Positions 57,771 to 64,000 of a stretch of 64,000 nucleotides of DNA are shown one piece after another. Below the pieces are notes generated by a model. That model saw only the letters and a list, made by a program, of their open reading frames with translations. It was not told the origin of the DNA and ran no database searches. Within the stretch, counting starts at the first letter, position 1, and each line of letters opens with the position of its first letter. A program made the position numbers and the translations under genes. Source of the DNA: Lojkania enalia (Eukaryota; Ascomycota; Dothideomycetes; Pleosporales); the NCBI GenBank assembly GCA_010094045.1, contig ML986581.1, forward strand, positions 62,001 through 126,000. Direction: 5' to 3'.

Positions 57771-59958
57771 TTATACGGTAATAGTCTCCAATACGTCAAT
57801 TACAATTCTTAGATAGGCTTGTTGAAGCAAAGCCGCAATAGCGGCATCACTCTGTGATAGGTCGTCGTTCAAACCGAACGCTTCCATACCGACTAAGCAT
57901 GCACGCACTACAGAGTGATATCTCTCCCCCATGGTGCATTTAACGTGCTCGAGTGGGGTTAGTTCGCTTTCGAGTAGCCGATCTCGAACCGCCGAGAGGT
58001 TGGGGAGTGACTTGGCAATCGTTTCATCATCAGGTACTTCTTTTGCCGCTCTAGCTCCGTTGTCTCCAGATTCTTCTCTTCCCCCTAGACTACTAGATCT
58101 AAAGTTTAAGATACGTTCTGCAGGTCTCCAATGGGCTATTTCAAGAAGAACAATTCCAAGGCTATATATATCATATGTCTTCCGGTATCCCTTTCGTCTA
58201 TTTGGCCCAAGATAACCTGGATGAAGATACTCTCCCCATGACAGGTCTTCTACCGGCGCAGTGTTTGTTAAGCCCGCTTCATCCGGTCTCGCATATTCTA
58301 GTCCACTGATGTAGATATCCTTTGGTACCTCCGACCCGGAATCTGCGAAGAGGATATTCGAGCTTCTGATCCCTTTGTGGAGCCAATTGACGGCATGCAG
58401 ATGCATTAAGCAGCGGGCTAGTCTCCGAGCTATCCTAATCCGTTCCTGCAGAGTGGGTGGCTTATCTAGTAAACGCTCAAAGAGAGAGGTGGGTTTATCG
58501 ACCCCCGTTGTTTGATCTTTGAGCTCATAAACTATGCCGAAGCAATTTCTCCCTTCCTCGACAAAGTATCCGTTGCAGACGGGGACACAGAACTCTTCCG
58601 GTCGGTTGGGAGTTCGGAGTAACCACACTAGTCGCTCTACATTCTTTAGAACAAACGGATCAGGTCCTTTCTTGGTTGCAACTTGCTCAGGACTAGTTAT
58701 TGGAGGTCGAACCGGTATATATGGCTTCCATTCGATCCACACTGTACGACCTTGGTAGGACGCAAACGTTCGAGAGCTCCGAACTAGTTTTGGCTCTGTT
58801 TGTTGAAGATTTGTAAACTCCGTTTGAGAGATTCGAAGGTTACTCCAAGTTGTTTCATAACCCCCCTCGATATGGCTTTCGTGAAGCTCAAGCTGCTTTG
58901 CGGCTACTATGCTGAAAAAGGTGAGCCGCTCGTAGAAGGTTTGTGGTTCGTTACGTAGGACGTTATGCTGTGTCGTTGTTGTGACAGACCCTACAAGAGT
59001 GCTAGCTTCCGATAGACGAACACTATCCGGCATAGCAGATTGTACATCATCCGCTTGCATGGCTTCCAAAAGTTTCTGCATCCCCTCAACACTACTTTGA
59101 ATTTGCAACATTGCCATCCATGTTTCGTGGGTCGTATCCAATAGTACTTGCATTTGAGTTTCATCAAGCATTCCTTGTAAATGATCCACGAGTCCTTTGA
59201 GCCGGTCCACGGAAGCCGTGATCTTTGCTTTATCTCTCAGTGCCCATTGCATTCGTTTCGGTTGTGTTACAATGGCCTTGGTACCTTTAGCCATACTAAT
59301 GATTCCGTTTATTCCCTTTGGATATCTTCGTTTCTCTTGTGGAATAAATGGGGAATGGAATATCATCTCGAACTTCTGCAGGTCTATGCTCTCGATTGGT
59401 CGCCTTGAGAATATATGACGGGATGAATCCCCTAACATGCCCTCTTGTGGAGAACTCTTCCAGTCTCCTTTCGCAACCAGCGACGATGTGATGTCTGTAC
59501 CTTTCCCCGACGAAGAAGGATCCGAGTCTTCATTTTCTCTATACTCAAACAAGTCCGCCTCGCTTAACTCTAAGTCGTTTCTTTTCAAACTTGCTTTCCT
59601 CAAGAGCTTTAGCTCCGACCGGATCTCTGTGAGTATCGCCTCAATAAGAGCCGCATTAACCCGCATTTTTTTGTCATATTGTTTGTGTCTGTTTTTGTCT
59701 GTGAGCCCAGAGGCATCACCCCATTGTTGTAGTCGGCTGTACTCCATCATTATGCGGATTTTGATGCTTTCGCATTCGGCGGTCATATTTGTGGCGGATT
59801 CGAAGTAACGGTACCCTAAAGCCAAACTAGTTAGTCGTAGATGTCTCAAGAGAGAAATTAGTAATGTGTTCGGAACCTTTCAGACATCCATCAAAGATCT
59901 GGAGAGTAATAGACGCTGCTCCAATTCCAAGTCCTGTGATTGAGAAAGGATCCGACAT
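57771..59958 (-). CDS. HeLo-domain protein with degenerate kinase-like domain
   Basis: Two exons (59958-59877, 59815-57771) with a 61-nt intron give 708 aa. The N-terminus is a HeLo (prion-inhibition and propagation) domain: MSDPFSITGLGIGAASITLQ, then FDGCLKGYRYFESATNM and KIRIMMEYSRLQQWGDASGL. The middle reads MQWALRDKAKITASVDRLKG, typical of the end of HeLo. A kinase-like domain covers about residues 430-700. It keeps the fold signatures (GIVYELK; HPGYLGPNRRKGYRKTYDIY; SLGIVLLEIAHWRP). The HRD loop reads WLHKGIRSSNILF and the DFG region reads ISGLEYARPDE, so catalytic Asp residues are missing: a pseudokinase. HeLo domains form membrane-disrupting assemblies in fungal cell death (HET-S, HELLP). 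The kinase-like part is probably the regulatory module. It is head to head with the kinase at 60837. Confidence 0.9.
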
Positions 59959-60836
59959 GACGGATGTTTTTGAGAACTAACGCCCTAATTGATTTCGGTG
60001 ACTTTAAAGGGTCAAGTCAAGGATAATAAAAGATGGCTTTGAATCACGGCGATTGATATTCAACAAACAGAGAATTTTCTTAAACGGGTCTGACTGAAGG
60101 GGGGTTAGAAGGCTATAAAATCTTGTATGCCTTGATCTCAGCCCCCAAGGCATTATCTTCTCAAATTGCATTCCTCGCTGGAGCGTTTCGGTATGGTATT
60201 TTTATCGGGTATTGAAAGCGGTATGGTAGAGTGCAAAAGCGACGTAATTCTTCCGTTAGCCACATGTAGGCTGGATGGCGTCTTCTTACACGGACCGAAG
60301 CGAGGCTCACTGCAGTTCAATACGGGTAATGCAGCTGGAATCCGCCTGCAGAAATAAGTAATTATGAAGATGAGCCAAGAAAACCTCGTTGTAGGCAATC
60401 TCAACAAGGCTGAGGCTCTTTTATCGTCAGATGTGAGGTATCTCTAGCTTCATTGGGTAGATACATCGGCGTGAAAGGCGCCCGGGCGGGTACGTGCGCC
60501 GTTCGAAGCCTGAGCTCTTTGGCCGCCTGCTGAGCTCACTTCACCTCTTCTCCATCTTCATCACGAACTGAGGTTTTGCATATATACCCTCCATCAAGTA
60601 TTCCGTTATTTTTTGCAGAGGTTCGCCCTTTTCATTGTCATTGTCATTGTCTTCACTAGGTTATTCCTTGAGCTAATGTTCCGCAAGGGGAATCGTGCAC
60701 CGTGAAGTGCTTTGCAAAAGAGCGATGTAATGGCGGTACGTTGCCCAAGAACTGCCATAGCACTGGCGCGCATACGACTTCCTACCGAGGGGAGTGAATA
60801 AGACTCAAAAAGGGGCTATAGGGGTAATTTCTCGAA
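59959..60836. promoter_or_regulatory. Divergent promoter region between HeLo-pseudokinase and kinase genes
   Basis: This 878-bp spacer separates two start codons on opposite strands. TATA-like sequences occur at 60113-60120 (CTATAAAA) and near 60578. A short CATTGT repeat lies at about 60634-60655. No gene is accepted here. Confidence 0.45.
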
Positions 60837-62930
60837 ATGAACACCAAGCATGCGACTTTCGGCGAAAACTCTCTTGTAGAAAGCCCAAGGGAATCGCTCG
60901 CAACCCCAGACAGGACAAAAGTTTCGCACGAAGACCACGGCATTGCCGTGAGGAATTTCAGCGAAACCTTTCCCGATAAACCTACCCCCCCTAAAAAGGG
61001 ATCAGGTCATAAGTGCACTTCCATCATGAGCGTCTCCAAATTCTACCAGTGTCAGCCCTGTTTTTGCTGGTTTTATGGCCGGGACGGTGCTAATACTCAA
61101 AGAATACCGAAGCCTGAAGAAGATATTCCTAAATTCAGCGAGCGGCCTCTATTTTGGGCTGACCAGTTATCGGATCCGCGCTCATCCTCTTCACATGTGT
61201 ATGCAATGGTGTGCAAGAGCGACCACTGCTCATCTGATGAGAAAGAATATGTTGCTGTTAAAGAGGTAGAATGCTCCCACGACGAAGGCCGTAATGCTGC
61301 TCTAAACGAGCTTTATCTTCTGTCTCAACTCAAACATAAGCATATCATAGCTTGTGTGGGGGGTTACTTCTACGATGAACAACTTTGCATTATTCAATAT
61401 CCGGTAGCGAAATACAACCTAGCAAAGTTCCTTCAGGCTCGCTCTCATTATCTTCAATTCAAGCTCGGCGACGAGGAACGCGAACGAGACTATAGAGCAC
61501 AGATTGGGACTTATTTCAGCTGTCTTTGCAACACTCTTCGTTATCTCTACGATAGTGGGATCAAACACCGGGATGTCAAACCAGAAAATATCCTAATCGA
61601 CAAGGAGAACTCCATTATCTTAACTGACTTCGACCGGTCTAGGACAAATTTGAAAACTCTTGCAAAAACAGAGGATGCTACGCCATGTACCGTGAGATAT
61701 AGTTGCAGGCAAGTATGCCAAGGCAAGCCTCGAGACTTCAGTTCTGATGTGTTTTCTCTGGGCTGTGTCTTCTTAGAAATGGCAAACGTTATGCTTGGAA
61801 AGCAAATTAGAGAGATGTATGAGAACCTAGGAATCACCACATCGTCAGGGTTTGAGCTCGCTTATTGGGAATCCGTACAGGCAGGTAAAGTAGAAAGGTG
61901 GATCGGCCTACTGTCGGATATATCTCGAGAAATAAAACAGGACTACGATAGTTCAAGCGTAGTATCTCATAGCTCGGGCGACTACGTTCTAAACGCCAAC
62001 CACCTCGATACTATCAAGAGAATGATGTCGGACGACTCCAGTTCTAGACCGAAATTGGATGAGGTGCACCAAATATTCTCTACAATGAGAGGAATTTGCG
62101 ATGAATGCAAGGTGGGTGTCTTTCCGAAATGTGTTAATAGCTTCTAAGTTCACTTTGGCCAGGCGCCCAACCTAGCTTTTACCCCAACAATACTTGAACG
62201 AAATGGACCGCCAATCCCGACATCTAGTCGAACAACGTTACATACAACTAGCATTACTACAGCTCTCCGTCATTCAGGTGATAAATTAGAGGGGCGTCAT
62301 TCTCCAGACCTACCAACCATTATAGAAACCGGGCAAACTCCAACCTCAGTTAGGTCTTCAGCACGGCTTGAAGAAGATCCCATAGAAGGCATATCAGATC
62401 CGGCTAGCAGAATAGCCTTCCAATATGGTGGGAAAACTCGGGCTGTGGGAGAGAGCGGAACGTCGCATGGTGCATACCCAAAACTCCGTCAGGAAGGCCC
62501 ATCAGCTGGCCGTTTGGCCACATCAAGAGACCCCCATTCCGAAGAAAATAAAATCGACACTAATGCCGAAATAAGGCTCTGGAGGCCTGGTAAACCTACA
62601 CATGTCTACACGGACGTAAATGCAATACCCGGCCACCGTGTTATTCAATATGACCCCGAAGTGGAGAAGTTCCAGGTTGTGCCTAAAGAACAAATAGATT
62701 GTGAGTGTGTATATTACTTGAACTACTGTCGAAGTTAATTATTTGTAGTCTCCAAAGGAATCCTAATAAAGCTTCCGCGGGATAACGGTTGGAGGTTCCA
62801 AATTATAAATGGGCAACTTAATCTGTGGAAAAGTCTAAAGTTCTCGGAAAACGTGCGAAGAGTTTCTGGTAATATCAGGTTAATGTTTCAAATAGGTGAT
62901 TATCCTGCTCGCCATCTTTTGCGATTATGA
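60837..62930 (+). CDS. Serine/threonine protein kinase with long unrecognised C-terminal region
   Basis: Three exons (60837-62111, 62163-62700, 62749-62930) give 664 aa. A 100-residue N-terminal lead precedes the kinase domain. Key residues: Lys142 (EYVAVKEVE), Glu158 (NELYLLSQL), the catalytic loop KHRDVKPENIL (Asp246, Asn251), and DFD in place of DFG (264-266, ILTDFDRSR). SSDVFSLGCVFLEMANVM marks the F-helix. The intron after the kinase domain (51 nt) keeps phase and opens a further 239 residues. That part is a Pro/Ser/Thr-rich linker, then a compact block with RLWRPGKPTHVYTDVNAIPG, PRDNGWRFQIINGQLNLWKS and SGNIRLMFQIGDYPARHLLR that I do not recognise. DFD is unusual but keeps the metal-binding Asp, so activity is likely. 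Its target may be the divergent HeLo-pseudokinase (inference). Confidence 0.85.
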
Positions 62931-63199
62931 GCGAGCCCGTAGATCTCGAGTCGCCTGGGCATTTATAACAATATTCTCATCAGTCTGTATCCATTTGTGT
63001 TATATCCATATTTAAATTTAGTCTATGTAAAAGGATTGCCTTATTAATGTGAATATGAGTACCTATCCATACTTGATACACTACCGGATAAGATCAGTTT
63101 CTCAATATAATACACATGTAGTACAGAATATTTTGCAAAATCAATTTAATTGAGTTGGAACTAGTAGAACATCTCCATAAAGATATTCTAAATCATACT

Positions 63200-63975
63200 T
63201 CACTCTCTGACAGTCACTATAGTAGGTATCTGTGACTCCTGTAACAATCCACGGTAGTCATCCAGACATCTACTATTTCGAACTTCTTTCGGATGCTTGC
63301 GTCTGACATGGTCAATGAACATATCTCTGTCCGCATCATTACAGGAATTGCACCGTTTACATGTGTGCCTAGAAGTCTCTGTTATGGGCATATCAACATA
63401 TGTGGACCAGGCAGATGTTTTTGCTCGGAGACGGCGATATTGTACTAGCTTGCTGGCAATCTCTTCAATTTCCCTCTTGATAGATTTAGTCCTGAAGTAG
63501 TTCTCTGTACAGCTAGTAATGCGTTGTACTATCTTCTGTTGGCTATTGGATTTCCAAGTGGATGGGCGCACATTGGGTAAATCTCCAGGACCCTCCAGTC
63601 TAAAGTAATAGAAATTTTGGCCTGAATCATTCCTTTTGGTGAGCACTTGGTCGACCAGCTCCTGCTCACGCTCATATGCCGATTTTCTCCTTAGAACCCC
63701 CCCTGGGGAAAATTGCCGAAGGGTCCTCTCGGCGATCCCTTTCCGTTGTTTACCACTTCCTATACTCACAAAACAATATAGGGGGTTCTCTGTTTCGGCA
63801 TATATAGAGTCAACCTCTCGATATAACTCCATGGATGGATTAGCCATCCATATCGATCCATCGCGGAATTTTGTAGCCCCGATTCGGTGGCCACGAAAAT
63901 GATTCGGAGATGCAGAGGTTGCCAAGCAGACATCTTTAGTCAACACCTCATCACCTCTCTCTCGAATGTTGCGAT
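63200..63975 (-). CDS. Patatin-like phospholipase C-terminal part with C2H2 finger (partial)
   Basis: The minus-strand frame is open from 63975 to the stop at 63200. It reads CLATSASPNHFRGHRIG, then FRDGSIWMANPSMELYREVD with the DG(A/G/S)-type motif of the patatin Ser-Asp dyad, then CFVSIGSGKQRKG: the second half of a fungal patatin domain. The nucleophile GXSXG lies beyond the window. The tail carries a zinc finger, CNSCNDADRDMFIDHVRRKH (C-x2-C, H-x4-H), and ends in QIPTIVTVRE. A TGA sits in this frame at 63976-63978; an intron just upstream or a break must be resolved with the missing 5' sequence. Patatin domains hydrolyse membrane lipids and act as effectors in fungal and bacterial immune-like systems. 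The neighbours are the HeLo-pseudokinase and the kinase. Confidence 0.75.
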
Positions 63976-64000
63976 TCAGTGTTGAAGTTTTCGCGGATGG

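Noticed and set aside
60166..60357. Short open frame inside the HeLo/kinase divergent promoter
   Set aside because: No ATG start and no motif; nothing suggests translation.
1..64000. tRNA, rRNA, CRISPR arrays, complete transposons or LTR elements
   Set aside because: I looked for TPsiC-loop motifs, regular direct repeats with spacers, transposase or reverse-transcriptase motifs and paired long termini and found none convincing by eye. A tRNA scan and repeat search would be decisive.

Overview
The window is nuclear DNA of a filamentous ascomycete (Pezizomycotina; a Leotiomycetes-like fungus is my best guess, from overall gene resemblance only). The reasons are many short introns (about 45-130 nt, mostly GTANGT...CTAAC...AG), HET, HeLo and NACHT-ankyrin genes, a Zn2Cys6 regulator, a GH7 cellulase, and pseudogenes whose stop codons look like C:G to T:A changes (RIP-like). 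All exon boundaries were read by eye from splice signals and reading-frame continuity. No similarity search was run.

Layout. 1-1.0 kb holds a decayed NACHT-ankyrin gene. 1.4-17.9 kb is a dense conserved block of housekeeping genes: BUD27/URI and TFB3 (head to head), a DOA4-type rhodanese-ubiquitin protease and VPS27 (head to head, both in the multivesicular-body pathway), a membrane GT32-type glycosyltransferase, and an atypical alpha/beta-hydrolase. From 18 kb on, genes are sparse and AT-rich spacers are long. This part holds a frameshifted minus-strand gene (18.1-19.1), an isochorismatase-type hydrolase (19.7), a HET gene (20.8-22.7), a STAND-N-like segment followed in frame by an RGS domain (23.2-24.7), a large decayed unknown gene (25.8-28.0), two small proteins (28.4, 32.2), a Zn2Cys6 regulator (33.3-35.0), a copper amine oxidase (36.2-38.3), a decayed fragment (41.3-42.2), a secreted GH7 cellobiohydrolase (43.8-45.4), a broken NADAR-domain gene (49.7-50.2), a secreted phytase-like/esterase-like protein (51.0-52.6), an SDR (53.9-55.0), and a secreted eight-exon DUF1996 protein (55.4-56.8).

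The right end (57.8-64 kb) is the most interesting part. A HeLo-domain protein with a degenerate kinase-like domain lies head to head with a kinase that keeps its ATP-site lysine and HRD motif and carries a long unrecognised tail. A patatin-like protein with a C2H2 finger follows. HeLo and patatin domains are both known effectors of fungal regulated cell death. A HeLo-pseudokinase next to a probable kinase resembles, in layout, the animal MLKL/RIPK3 pair. Together with the HET, STAND-N/RGS and NACHT-ankyrin loci, this makes the accessory region look like a non-self recognition / cell-death neighbourhood mixed with secreted plant-biomass enzymes.
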